64,000 nucleotides of DNA from Planctomycetota bacterium. Its GTDB lineage: Bacteria; Planctomycetota; Planctomycetia; Pirellulales; PLA5. Numbering within the stretch: position 1 is the stretch's first letter; each line of letters starts with the position of its first letter. The translations under genes and the position numbers were made by a program. Below are positions 7,893 to 16,838 of the stretch, one piece after another. The notes under the pieces were generated by a model. The model searched no databases. It saw only the letters and a program-made list of their open reading frames with translations, and had not been told where the DNA came from. The stretch spans positions 61,713 through 125,712 of the forward strand of contig QEVJ01000003.1 of assembly GCA_003576845.1 (NCBI GenBank). Reading direction: 5' to 3'.

Positions 7893-8585
7893 ATGTGGTG
7901 GCGACTTGGCCAAGCGGGACTTGCGACAACGCTGACGATGGTTCCCGTCCTCATCAGGCAATACGCCGGAGCGTGGACTCTACTGGCCCTGATCGCCTAC
8001 GGGGCAGCCGTTTTCGGCGGCGCATTTTGGAAGCTCCGTCCTGAGAAGCGACTAGCGGCGATCCGCGAAGCATCGTTAAATGCGGCTTTCCACGAGACAT
8101 TCCAGAAAGATTTTCGCGGGGGGAAAAAGCAGCCTTCGCCGTTTCGGGTTCACGTTTTCACGCCGTCCGGGTATTGGTGGTGGCGCAAGCTCGTCGTCGC
8201 CTACTCGTTTAATAGCCACCCTTCCCACGCGGACCACAAGATGTCGTGGCCCCGAAACCACGGCGTCATTTGGGACGTATTTAAGAGCGGGCGCGCGAAT
8301 TGCTGTTTCCGAACGGAAGAAAAATGGAACGAGTACGGCCTGACCAATGCCGAGCGACAAGCCACAAAGCACGTTTTCGGGATATTTGCGATACCGATTC
8401 GGGGTCCGACCGATAATGGTGACGGGCAAGCGAAGCGGAACCAAGGCAAAGTCAGCGCTGTCGTTTCCTTCGATGCCCTGACCCCAGAGGCGGCAAACGT
8501 TTTGCAGGAATTGTATGTAGATTTCAGTCAGAATAGATCAAAGCCATTGCTTGATCGAATGGCATATGTCAGCCTATACTTTTGA
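7893..8585 (+). CDS. Membrane-anchored passenger protein, possibly GAF-like
   Basis: This 230-residue protein has one or two N-terminal membrane helices (about 8-47; LTMVPVLIRQ...WTLLALIAYGAAVFGGAFW) and a cytosolic domain. The C-terminal part (IFAIPIRGP...GKVSAVVSFDALTP) resembles the core strands of GAF-type sensor domains, but the match is by eye only. It has its own upstream gap and no obvious Shine-Dalgarno. A membrane-linked sensor or effector is possible; function is unknown. Confidence 0.65.
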   Translation: MWWRLGQAGLATTLTMVPVLIRQYAGAWTLLALIAYGAAVFGGAFWKLRPEKRLAAIREASLNAAFHETFQKDFRGGKKQPSPFRVHVFTPSGYWWWRKLVVAYSFNSHPSHADHKMSWPRNHGVIWDVFKSGRANCCFRTEEKWNEYGLTNAERQATKHVFGIFAIPIRGPTDNGDGQAKRNQGKVSAVVSFDALTPEAANVLQELYVDFSQNRSKPLLDRMAYVSLYF

Positions 8586-8599
8586 ACAGGAGCAATAGC

Positions 8600-8770
8600 A
8601 TGGGCAAGACAAAGCAATCAATGCCGCCGACCGTCCCACGGCTAACGCTATCGAATCGCCAAGCGATTACGCGGCTGATTCTGCGGACGACCGTCACCGA
8701 GCCGCTACGCATTACCGTTCCATCAACGAAAACGACGGTCAAGAGGCCGCGACGCGCGAAGCATCGCTAA
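8600..8770 (+). CDS. 56-residue basic Thr-rich protein
   Basis: The ATG at 8600 has AGGAG at 8588-8592 and starts MGKTKQSMPPTVPRL, 14 bp after the previous stop, so it is probably cotranscribed with the membrane protein. It is rich in Thr, Arg and Lys (ending KRPRRAKHR) and has no recognised domain. A strong terminator begins 8 bp after its stop. Confidence 0.6.
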   Translation: MGKTKQSMPPTVPRLTLSNRQAITRLILRTTVTEPLRITVPSTKTTVKRPRRAKHR

Positions 8771-8777
8771 CGGCTAT

Positions 8778-8808
8778 AAAGCCCCGCCGAGACCGGCGGG
8801 GCTTTATT
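8778..8808 (+). terminator. Rho-independent terminator inside the transposon
   Basis: An 11-bp perfect stem, AAAGCCCCGCC (8778-8788) with GGCGGGGCTTT (8795-8805), has a 6-nt loop and is followed by ATT. It ends the 7893-8770 transcript and, being nearly symmetrical, may work in both directions. Confidence 0.85.
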
Positions 8809-8864
8809 CATGCTCTCCTCTCGGACGCCTCCCTTCCAGCCGCCCGGCCGGCTAGAATGCGGGC

Positions 8865-9131
8865 ATGGGACCAGTCGAATCTAAGATGCTCGCGTACATC
8901 AAGCATCGCCACGACGCGGGTGCGTTGTCGGTGACGGCGGACGAAATACTTGCGGCCGTTATTCCGCCAGATCAACCCAAGCTCCGGCATAAGCCAGCTT
9001 ACCGCTACGGTATCCAGAGGCTGCGCGTGCGATCAGAAATCAATGCCGTTGATGCACCGGACGGCACGACGCACTACTTCATCGGGGACTATCCGTCAAA
9101 TGACTTGCGGGCGTCACTCGGTCTCCGGTGA
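8865..9131 (+). CDS. 88-residue passenger protein at the right end of the transposon
   Basis: This 88-residue protein starts MGPVESKMLAYIKHRHDAG and may form a small winged-helix-like fold (TADEILAAVIP, YRYGIQRLRVRSEIN, THYFIGDYP), but I cannot name a family. It ends 7 bp before the right inverted repeat. A TAGAAT box (8853-8858) lies 6 bp before the ATG with no ribosome site, another candidate leaderless start. Confidence 0.65.
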   Translation: MGPVESKMLAYIKHRHDAGALSVTADEILAAVIPPDQPKLRHKPAYRYGIQRLRVRSEINAVDAPDGTTHYFIGDYPSNDLRASLGLR

Positions 9132-9138
9132 ATTCACG

Positions 9139-9158
9139 GATTAGACGAACCCACTACC
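9139..9158 (-). repeat. Right terminal inverted repeat of the transposon
   Basis: Reverse complement of GGTAGTGGGTTCGTCTAATC, a perfect 20 of 20 match with 4898-4917. Confidence 0.93.
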
Positions 9159-9272
9159 CAATTCCTGATCCTGTTGCTCATTCTCGCGTGGATACCGACA
9201 TTCAAGGTTCTGCTCGCGATGGTCAGATTTTGGATTACGGTCAACGATGCCATCGCAAGTGCCGAGGAGTAA
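9159..9272 (+). pseudogene. 3' part of the split small membrane-protein gene, with right target duplication
   Basis: It begins with the duplicated CAATTCCT (9159-9166) and continues in frame as QFLILLLILAWIPTFKVLL...ASAEE, ending at TAA 9270-9272. With the 5' part at 4854-4897 it forms a 49-residue protein with one strong hydrophobic helix. It ends 5 bp before the MBL-fold gene and its last codons (GAGGAG) form that gene's ribosome site, so the two were probably one operon before insertion. Confidence 0.8.
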
Positions 9273-9277
9273 TAGCC

Positions 9278-10381
9278 ATGACCGCAGCAATCTCGCGCGT
9301 CGGTCGGCTTGGGTTTGCGGCATTGGGCGCCATGTTGGTCGCCTCTGCTGCCGCCCGCGCCGACGAACCGCGCGGACTCGACATCTACTGGATCGACGTC
9401 GAAGGCGGCGCCGCCACGCTGATTGTCACGCCCGAGGGTGAGAGCATTCTCGTCGACACGGGCAATCCCGGCCGCCGCGACGCGGGACGAATCTTCAAGG
9501 TCGCCACGGAAGTCGCCAAGCTGCGGCAGATCGACCACCTCGTCGTCACGCATTATCACCGCGACCACTTTGGCGGCGCGGCCGATCTCGCCGCCCTCAT
9601 GCCGATCAAAACCGTCTACGACAACGGCGAGTTTCCCGGCATGCCCGAGAAACCCGACCGCGCCTACGCGGCGCTCAAATGCGACCGCCGCGTCGTCGTC
9701 AATCCGGGCGACAAGCTCGAACTCAAGCAATCCGCTGCCAAAGCCGAGGCCGACGCCGCGCCGAAGCTGACGGTGCAATGCCTCGCCACGCGGCAGCAAA
9801 TGATCCGGTCCGCGAGCGCTGCAACGGGAGCCCAAAAAACCGCCGCGGCCCCCGGCGAACACGTCTGCAAGCTCCACGCGCCGAAAGACCGCGACGGCTC
9901 CGACAACGCCAACAGCGTCGTCCTGCTCGTCTCGTACGGCGACTTCCGGTTCTTCGACGCCGGCGATTTGACCTGGAACGTCGAGCACCAACTCGTCTGC
10001 CCCGAGAACCTCGTCGGCAAGGTCGATGTCTATCAAACGACGCACCACGGCCTGGAAGCCAGCAACAACCCGGCCGTCCTCACCGCTCTCGAACCCGCCG
10101 TGGCGATCATGAACAACGGCGCGCGCAAGGGCTGCGACGGGCAAACGGTCGCCACGCTCCGCGAAACGAAGTCGATCGCCGCCACGTATCAGGTCCATAA
10201 AAACGTCCGCGAAGGCCAGGCCGCCCTCAACGTCCCGGACGAATACATCGCCAACGCGACCGAAACGTGCGCAGGCCACCACATCAAGCTCACCGTCGCC
10301 ACCGACGCCAAAACCTACAAAGTATCCATCCCCGCCAACAACCACGAACGCGAATTCAAGACAAGAGGGCCGCGGGACTAG
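9278..10381 (+). CDS. Exported metallo-beta-lactamase-fold hydrolase (ComEC-type MBL domain)
   Basis: This 367-residue protein has a signal peptide (1-29, ending AAARA). Its MBL fold is recognised by LVDTGNPGRRDAG, the zinc motif THYHRDHFGG (HxHxDH), FFDAGDLTW and TTHHGLE, the arrangement found in ComEC/Rec2-like MBL proteins. It probably acts outside the inner membrane; the substrate is unknown. GAGGAG at 9264-9269 sets ATG 9278. The upstream transposon may have cut it from its original promoter. The longer frame beginning at 9128 crosses the transposon end and is rejected. Confidence 0.85.
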   Translation: MTAAISRVGRLGFAALGAMLVASAAARADEPRGLDIYWIDVEGGAATLIVTPEGESILVDTGNPGRRDAGRIFKVATEVAKLRQIDHLVVTHYHRDHFGGAADLAALMPIKTVYDNGEFPGMPEKPDRAYAALKCDRRVVVNPGDKLELKQSAAKAEADAAPKLTVQCLATRQQMIRSASAATGAQKTAAAPGEHVCKLHAPKDRDGSDNANSVVLLVSYGDFRFFDAGDLTWNVEHQLVCPENLVGKVDVYQTTHHGLEASNNPAVLTALEPAVAIMNNGARKGCDGQTVATLRETKSIAATYQVHKNVREGQAALNVPDEYIANATETCAGHHIKLTVATDAKTYKVSIPANNHEREFKTRGPRD

Positions 10382-10451
10382 GGGCGCGGGACTTGGGAGT
10401 ATTTCCCGATGTCTGACCCCCCGACCCCTGACCCCCGAATCCCGACCCCCG
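10382..10451. repeat. Low-complexity CTGACCCCCGA-type repeat
   Basis: The end of the gap before hisG (about 10413-10450) consists of variants of CTGACCCCCGACCC and CCCGAATCCCGAC. Similar text-like units occur at 18053-18118 and 48942-48985. Confidence 0.65.
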
Positions 10452-11302
10452 ATGAAAAACTTCCGCTTCGGCGTCCCCAGCAAAGGCCGCCTCTCCGAAA
10501 TCACCGCCGAACTCCTCAAGCAAGCCGGGCTGAGTTTCCGCCGCCAGGAGCGAAGTCTCTTCGCCCGCGTCCGCGAGCTGCCGATCGACATGACCTTCCT
10601 CCGCACCGAGGACATCCCCGTCCTCTGCGCCGAGGGCGCGATCGACATGGGCATCACCGGCAGCGACCTCGTCGCCGAAGCGAATGCCGACGTTGCCACG
10701 CGGCTCGATCTCGGCGTCGGCGAATGCCGCCTGTCGATCTGCGTCCCCGAGTCGAGCCCCGCCAGCCACGTCCGCGATCTCGCCGGCGCCCGCGTCGCCA
10801 CCAGCTTCCCGCACGTCACCGAAACGTATTTCAAGAGCCACGGCGCCCATCTGCATCTCGTCGATCTCAGCGGTTCGGTCGAAGTCATGATCGCCCTCGG
10901 CGTCGCCGACGCGATCGTCGACCTCGTCGAAACGGGCAGCACGCTCGCTGCCAATCAGCTTCGCGTTCTCGAAGACATCGGCCGCTATCAAACCGTCGTG
11001 ATCCAAAACCCGCGCTGTGCGCATCCCGACCTCGCCGACCGGATCGTCCGCCGGCTCCAAGGCGTGGTCATCGCCCGCAGCTACTCGCTCCTCGAATACA
11101 ACGTCCCCCGCAGCAAGCTCCAGGCGGCCGAGCAAGTCACCCCCGGCTTCAACTCGCCGACGGTCAGCGCCCTCGAAGACCCCGAGTGGTGCGCCGTCCG
11201 GGTGATGGTCAAGCGCAAGGAAATGATCGAGATCATGGAAAAGCTCGAAGCGCTCGGAGCCTCGGCGATTCTGGAAACGCAAATCACCAACTGCCGGCTC
11301 TA

Positions 11303-11303
<1 letters not shown>
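10452..11303 (+). CDS. hisG: ATP phosphoribosyltransferase, long form
   Basis: This 283-residue enzyme catalyses the first step of histidine synthesis (ATP + PRPP). The start MKNFRFGVPSKGRL, the MGITGSDLV segment and the phosphate-loop-like VDLVETGSTLAAN (about 157-169) are characteristic. Residues 210-283 form the C-terminal ACT-like regulatory domain of long HisG, which binds histidine. No other his genes are adjacent. Its TAG stop merges with the first base of a mini-element (11303). Confidence 0.93.
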
Positions 11304-12120
<817 letters not shown>

Positions 12121-12405
12121 TCGATCCTCGCAATACAACGAAAAGCTATGCGGCGCACGGATCCGCATTTACACGACTCTACCTGCGCCAACCCCCGTTT
12201 TCTCGGCCATTTTTCGCGAGCTTCGCAAGCTAGACTTGTATAGCCCTGCGCTCCGGCGTTTGCCGTAGGTCAGGCCAAGCGGTGTTGGACGCACGTTCAC
12301 CAACGCGCCCAACCCGCGCCGGCCTGACGCCGAGTCGCCGTCGCATCGCGCATTGCCGCTACCACAACGAAGAGCGAGCGGCGTTTCAACCGCGGGAGTC
12401 GCCCC

Positions 12406-12738
12406 ATGCACCCGGCCTTCGACCCCCGTTACGACTCCGTCCTCGACGACCTCCGCCAAGGCACGCGGTTCCTCAAGGACCCCGAAGTCGACACCGCCGT
12501 CGTCTGGCAAACGCCCGGCGAAGCACTCCTCGTCGGCGTTCACGACGAATCCCTCTCCGGCCTGTGCCTCGTCATGCCCTGCGATCGCGCCTTCGCCGTC
12601 GGGTCGAAAGCCACGATCGTCTACAACCACGAAGTCCTCGAAGCCACCGTCCGCCACGTCACGCCCCACGCCGAAAGCGCCGCCCTCGTCGGCTTCGAAT
12701 GCCACACCTGGCAAAACGACCCCAACCGCGAACTCTGA
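12406..12738 (+). CDS. Small PilZ-like protein
   Basis: This 110-residue cytoplasmic protein contains HDESLSGLCLVMP, which fits the D/NxSxxG motif of PilZ c-di-GMP receptors, followed by beta strands ending ALVGFECHTW. The RxxxR motif is not obvious, so c-di-GMP binding is uncertain. GGGAG lies 8 bp before ATG 12406. It is divergent from the thioredoxin-like gene. Confidence 0.6.
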   Translation: MHPAFDPRYDSVLDDLRQGTRFLKDPEVDTAVVWQTPGEALLVGVHDESLSGLCLVMPCDRAFAVGSKATIVYNHEVLEATVRHVTPHAESAALVGFECHTWQNDPNREL

Positions 12739-12749
12739 TCTTCCGAAAA

Positions 12750-12909
12750 CGAGCCGGTACCTTTTTTAACGCAGAGGGCGCAGAGGTCGCAGAGAAGAAC
12801 GAAAGAGGTACTCAATGCGATCGGCGTCGCGAACGTCGAGTTCTTCGGATTCTCTCTGCGTCCTCTGCGCGACCTCCGCGCCCTCTGCGTTAAAATACGA
12901 ACCAACCCA
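12750..12909. repeat. AACGCAGAGG-family element, copy 2
   Basis: The left end CGAGCCGGTACCTTTTTTAA runs into GCAGAGGGCGCAGAGG units. The right end has CCTCCGCGCCCTCTGCGTTAAAA and ACCAACC. The inner 55 bp are unrelated to the arms. Left-end sequence is almost identical to the copy at 20349. A simple ATTCTGCATTCTTCATTCTG repeat follows at about 12957-12990. Confidence 0.8.
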
Positions 12910-13006
12910 AATCGGCGCACGAGCGCAGGAACTTCGCAACCGTCGATCGCAGCCCCATTCTGCATTCTTCATTCTGCCTTCTGCATTTCCTCCGTCCCTC
13001 CGCGTT

Positions 13007-14377
13007 TCACAACATCCGCCCGCCGCGCAAGTTCTCCTGCTCCTGATCGAAATCCAGCCCCCGCCGCGCGCTCCACGTCTGCTTCGACAAGATTCCCGCG
13101 TCGTGCTCGATCTTGTGTACGTGCGCTTCTTTCAATTCATCGCGCACCGCCAGCGACGGCGCCGCCGCCTGAATCTCGATCGTCTCGACCGCCGCCTCCG
13201 GCAGCTTTCCCGCCCGCACGGCGTTCCTTACGACCCGCCACAGCACCCACAAATCCTCCTCGATCAATCGCGCCTGCAACCGCGCGAACATCCGCACCGC
13301 CGGGCCTTCCGCCACGAGCGTCGACGCATAATTCGCGTTCGACGCATCCGACGTCAGCATGAACTCCGGCATCACCAGCCGCGCCGCGATCGCCCGCAGC
13401 TCCGCCCGCAATACCGCCACGAAGCTCCCCGCATCCAGCGCCGCCGCGGGAAAGTCGTATTCCGTCGTCGCCGGCACGTCGAGAATCGTTCCCGGCGCGA
13501 ACCGCCGAAAGTTCGTCGTCCGCCCGGTCGCCGGATGCGTCGCCGAACCGTCCGCCGACGCCGCCGCGAGCTGCTGCACGCCCGCCGCCGGCCCGCGATG
13601 CTTCCGCACCAGCGCAATCGCCGATTGCACCTCCGCCAGCACGCTCATGTTCCTCAGCAGCTTCTCCGCCCGCCGCAGATTCTTCCGCACCGGGTAAAAC
13701 AGCGGCAATCCCCGCTTCACGTTCGCGTCGACGTTCGCTTTACGATGCTGAATCTCCTCCGCCGGCACGCGCTCGCCGTCGACGAAATAGGCCAGCACCG
13801 TCTCGACGTCGTCTCTCTCCGTCACGATCCCAAACGTCGCCGCCGAGTCGCCCGCGAGTTCCGCCGGCGTCGCAATCTGCCCCGGCTCGACGAACCGCAC
13901 CCGCGTCGACCCGTCGGGCGCGAGAAACAGCCGCAAAAAAGCCTCGCCGTCGCGATCCCGCCGCCGCACGATCTCCTCTTGCCGCGCCCGCCACGCATTT
14001 GCCCGGCAAAACTCGTCGAGCACCGCCTGCACGGCGAGGTGCAAGCCCTCGGGCGACGCCATGCCCTTCTTCACCGTCGCCCGATACATATGCCCCGCGC
14101 CGACGAGATAGCTGATCCGGTTCTCGTGCCCGTTGATCGCAAACTCGTTCGACGCGGCCAGCGCGCGGCACTCGGAGCGAATCGCTCGCAAGTCCGCCTC
14201 GGTCGCAATCGCCGCGGGACAAGCAACGCCGCCGTCCCCCGCGCCCCATAGCGGCAACCACCCGTCCTCCTCACCATCGCCCCAAGCCTCCCGCGGATCC
14301 ACCAGCGCCGCATACAAATCATCGAACGCCTCCGTCAACGAACCCCGCGAACCACGACGACGATCTCGACGCGACAT
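13007..14377 (-). CDS. Phage portal protein
   Basis: This 456-residue portal-family protein would form the dodecameric DNA-entry ring of a phage head. Supporting segments are NEFAINGHENRISYLVG near the N-terminus, the central alpha/beta region with EEIQHRKANVDANVKRGLP, and the C-terminal SDASNANYASTLVAEGPAVR and SKQTWSARRGLDFDQE, a pattern common near portal C-termini. GAGGAGGGAG gives a very strong ribosome site for ATG 14377. It lies downstream of TerS and TerL on the same strand. No protease, scaffold or capsid gene follows; the next gene is a convergent PilZ-like protein. Confidence 0.8.
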   Translation of the reverse strand: MSRRDRRRGSRGSLTEAFDDLYAALVDPREAWGDGEEDGWLPLWGAGDGGVACPAAIATEADLRAIRSECRALAASNEFAINGHENRISYLVGAGHMYRATVKKGMASPEGLHLAVQAVLDEFCRANAWRARQEEIVRRRDRDGEAFLRLFLAPDGSTRVRFVEPGQIATPAELAGDSAATFGIVTERDDVETVLAYFVDGERVPAEEIQHRKANVDANVKRGLPLFYPVRKNLRRAEKLLRNMSVLAEVQSAIALVRKHRGPAAGVQQLAAASADGSATHPATGRTTNFRRFAPGTILDVPATTEYDFPAAALDAGSFVAVLRAELRAIAARLVMPEFMLTSDASNANYASTLVAEGPAVRMFARLQARLIEEDLWVLWRVVRNAVRAGKLPEAAVETIEIQAAAPSLAVRDELKEAHVHKIEHDAGILSKQTWSARRGLDFDQEQENLRGGRML

Positions 14378-14450
14378 AACTCCCTCCTCACAATGAACCC
14401 AAATCGGAACAGCTTGAACTCTCAACAGCCCGCACCTCTAACGAAAAAGA

Positions 14451-14611
14451 CGCGGGTTAGTTTTTTAACGCAGGGGGCGCAGAGGTCGCGCAGAGGACGC
14501 AGAGAATGCGCCACAATAAAGTGTCTCATCGCATGCATTTCCTTCGCTCTCCTCTTCTCTGCGACCTCTGCGATCCTCTGCGCCCTCTGCGTTAAAAAAA
14601 CAACCAACTCG
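14451..14611. repeat. AACGCAGAGG-family element, copy 3
   Basis: Arms of 40-50 bp run from CGCGGGTTAGTTTTTTAACG at the left to GCGTTAAAAAAACAACCAAC at the right. The core units are GGGGGCGCAGAGGTCGCGCAG. It sits between the portal and terminase genes. Confidence 0.8.
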
Positions 14612-14650
14612 TTTTTCGTCGGATTTAGAGACCCGCAAAACCGGCCGCAA

Positions 14651-16267
14651 TCAAACGCTCAACCGAATCCGATCCCCCAACCCATCGCTCTGCCGCGCGC
14701 CTTGCTCGAGCGCCGACGCCAGCCGAATCGCCATTTCGAGCGCGTCCGGCCCATCGTCGTGATCCGCGATCGGAAAATCGCGCAACTGTTCGACGAGCAT
14801 CCGCGTCGAAGCACAGCCCGACTTGAACCGCAACCGCCCCCGCGACAAATACGACCCGAGCATCCGGATCCGCACCCGCTTGTCCGCGTAGTTCGCCACG
14901 GTCCACAGCGGCGTGTCCCCCAATCCCCGCGCCGCGAGCGCCCGCCGCAACTCCGCCGCCAGCAACTCCTGAAACGCATTCGCCTCGACGCCGAACGCAT
15001 CCGGCCGAAACTCCGCCACGAGCGCCGCGCCGTCCTCGACGATCCGCTCCGTCGCCCGCCGCGCCAGATTCGCCTGCACGAACAGCACGCCGGCCGCGTC
15101 GACCGCCAGCAGCACGAACGCCGAAAAATCGCCCGCGCGGTCCGCCGCCCCCTTGCTCGGATCGAGGGCCAGCGTCTTGATCCGCACCGCCGTCGGCCAG
15201 GCGTCGAACCACAACTCACCCTCGAAGTACTCCTCCGGAAACTCGCACCGCTCCGGATTCACCGGCGAGCTCTGCTTCTCCCGCGCAAACGCCGTCCGCC
15301 CCACCTCGACTTCCAAGCACCGCAGCGCATGCAAATCCTCCAGCTCCGGCCACAGCACCTCCGCACCCGCTTCCATCGCCGCGCGATGCTCCTCGAAGAA
15401 CGCCCGCGCCGCCTCGCGCGCGTCGCCCCGCTGCACGTCGCAATAAATCCGCCGCCACGCCTCCCACAGTGCCTCGTTCGCCGGCCACCGCTCGATGGCC
15501 CGAAACGTTCGCGATTTCCAACCCGGCGTCCGATCGAGTTCCAGCACCAATCCCTCGCGGTGCAGCGCGGTCGCCAAGTGCACGAAATTCGTCCGCGGCG
15601 TTCCGGCTTGCATCAAGGCCCCGTGAAACCACTCGCGGCAATGTTCGCGCCGCAACCGCGAGTGCACGTGCGCGTCGTTCTGCAAATCGTCGCACACAAC
15701 GAGCGTCGGCCGATGCGCCCGCCGCCGCCGCCCGCGCAGTTTCTGCCCCGTCCCGAACGCCTCGATCATCACCCGATTCGCCAGCACGATCGTCCCGGAG
15801 CGCCAAACCGGCCCCGCGCCCACGCTGCCCGGATAGCGCTCTGCCAGCGCCACATTCTCCACCAACTCACTCTTGAGGTTCTCCAGATGCGCGCACGCCT
15901 GGTGCCGCGTGTCCGACACGATCCACACATAAGGCTCCGCCGCCTCGACCGCACACCGAAGCACGTAGGCCAGCGTCGCCACGGTCGACTTCGCGCTCCC
16001 CCGCGGCCCGATCAAGTTCAGCTTCGTCCCCCGCCGCACGCGCATCGCGTCGAGCTCGTCCGCCAGCCACAAGTGCATCGCCGACGGCGCAAGCCGAAAA
16101 TGCTCCGCGAGCATCGCCCGCGCCCAATCGAGCAGCGGCTCGCCCGGCGCCGCCGATTGCACCGCCCGCAAGTGCCGCCGCCGCGCCTTCGCGTACAGCC
16201 GCTTGACGAGCCGCACGACGAACGTCCGCGACAGGCCGTAATACGCGCACAGCGCTTCAATATCCAT
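14651..16267 (-). CDS. Phage terminase large subunit
   Basis: This 538-residue packaging motor has an ATPase domain with Walker A GPRGSAKST (87-95) and Walker B LVVCDD (189-194), followed by an RNase H-like nuclease domain with LALDPSKGA and HDDGPDALE carrying acidic metal ligands. A short N-terminal helix-turn-helix-like part (EALCAYYGLSRTFVVRL) is present. It overlaps the 3' end of the small-subunit gene by 11 bp. All key motifs look intact. Confidence 0.9.
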   Translation of the reverse strand: MDIEALCAYYGLSRTFVVRLVKRLYAKARRRHLRAVQSAAPGEPLLDWARAMLAEHFRLAPSAMHLWLADELDAMRVRRGTKLNLIGPRGSAKSTVATLAYVLRCAVEAAEPYVWIVSDTRHQACAHLENLKSELVENVALAERYPGSVGAGPVWRSGTIVLANRVMIEAFGTGQKLRGRRRRAHRPTLVVCDDLQNDAHVHSRLRREHCREWFHGALMQAGTPRTNFVHLATALHREGLVLELDRTPGWKSRTFRAIERWPANEALWEAWRRIYCDVQRGDAREAARAFFEEHRAAMEAGAEVLWPELEDLHALRCLEVEVGRTAFAREKQSSPVNPERCEFPEEYFEGELWFDAWPTAVRIKTLALDPSKGAADRAGDFSAFVLLAVDAAGVLFVQANLARRATERIVEDGAALVAEFRPDAFGVEANAFQELLAAELRRALAARGLGDTPLWTVANYADKRVRIRMLGSYLSRGRLRFKSGCASTRMLVEQLRDFPIADHDDGPDALEMAIRLASALEQGARQSDGLGDRIRLSV

Positions 16268-16787
16268 CGTCTTTCCCCAAAACCCCGTTCGGATCGAGCG
16301 CTTCCGCCGTCGCCATCACACGGTCGAACAGCGCCTCGCGCGCCGCCTCGTCGGCGACTCCGTCGACCAGCGCGTCCGCCATCGACCGCAAGAGCGGCAT
16401 CAACTGGCTCTCCTTGATCGTCCGCGGCCGCTGCTTCTCGTACCTTTCCGGCCGCAGCCGCTCCAAGAGCCACATCGACACTCGCCAGTTCTTCTTGTCT
16501 TTCGCCGCTTCGTCGAGATGCAAGAGGTGCTTGTAATCGAAAAATGAATTCCCTTTCTGCACGTCGCGCAAAAACGTCTCGTCCTCCTCGATGACCGCCT
16601 TCACTTCCGCCGGCGATCGTCCCGCGACCCAAGCCGCCATCCGCAAGTCACAACCGATCCTCAGCATCGCCGCAATCGTGTCGCGCGTGCCCTTGTCGAT
16701 CTCTCCCGGGACCGTTTCGGCCTCGGCGCCGCTTCCCAACCCACGGTCCGTAACCTTCCCATTCGACTCGTGCCCACCCAGATTCAT
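16257..16787 (-). CDS. Phage terminase small-subunit-like protein
   Basis: This 176-residue helical protein lies directly upstream of and overlaps TerL. It contains a helix-turn-helix-like segment (GCDLRMAAWVAGRSPAEVKAV) of the type used to recognise phage DNA, then a helical bundle (NWRVSMWLLERLRPERYEKQ). The identification rests mainly on position and architecture. The region before its ATG is filled by CATC-type repeats. Confidence 0.7.
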   Translation of the reverse strand: MNLGGHESNGKVTDRGLGSGAEAETVPGEIDKGTRDTIAAMLRIGCDLRMAAWVAGRSPAEVKAVIEEDETFLRDVQKGNSFFDYKHLLHLDEAAKDKKNWRVSMWLLERLRPERYEKQRPRTIKESQLMPLLRSMADALVDGVADEAAREALFDRVMATAEALDPNGVLGKDDGY

Positions 16788-16838
16788 CGCGCATCTCTCC
16801 TGCGGTCCCCACGTTCATCGCTCATCGTTCTTCAATCA

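Larger units (their letters stand above)
4898..9158. mobile_element. 4.26-kb IS1-like transposon with six passenger genes
   Basis: The element is bounded by a perfect 20-bp inverted repeat, GGTAGTGGGTTCGTCTAATC at 4898-4917 and its reverse complement at 9139-9158. It is flanked by the 8-bp direct repeat CAATTCCT. The GGTRRTG-type tip and 8-bp duplication match the IS1 family, as does the transposase. A simple IS1-family element is around 0.8-1.2 kb, so roughly 3.3 kb is passenger DNA: an XRE/ImmA protein, a coupled 175-residue protein, a small Lys/Ala-rich protein, a membrane protein, a 56-residue basic protein, a terminator and an 88-residue protein. AT content is visibly higher than in neighbouring genes. 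Perfect ends and an intact duplication imply a recent insertion. Confidence 0.92.

Noticed and set aside
4898..9158. Composite transposon bounded by two insertion sequences
   Set aside because: Only one transposase is present and the outer ends are a single 20-bp inverted pair with one target duplication, so it moves as one unit.
9134..10954. 606-residue minus-strand frame opposite the MBL-fold gene and hisG
   Set aside because: Composition is that of an antisense shadow; both sense genes have clear family motifs.
12766..12972. Frames reading FNAEGAEVAQRTQR and similar
   Set aside because: These peptides are translations of the AACGCAGAGG repeats and recur wherever the repeat does, so they are not genes.
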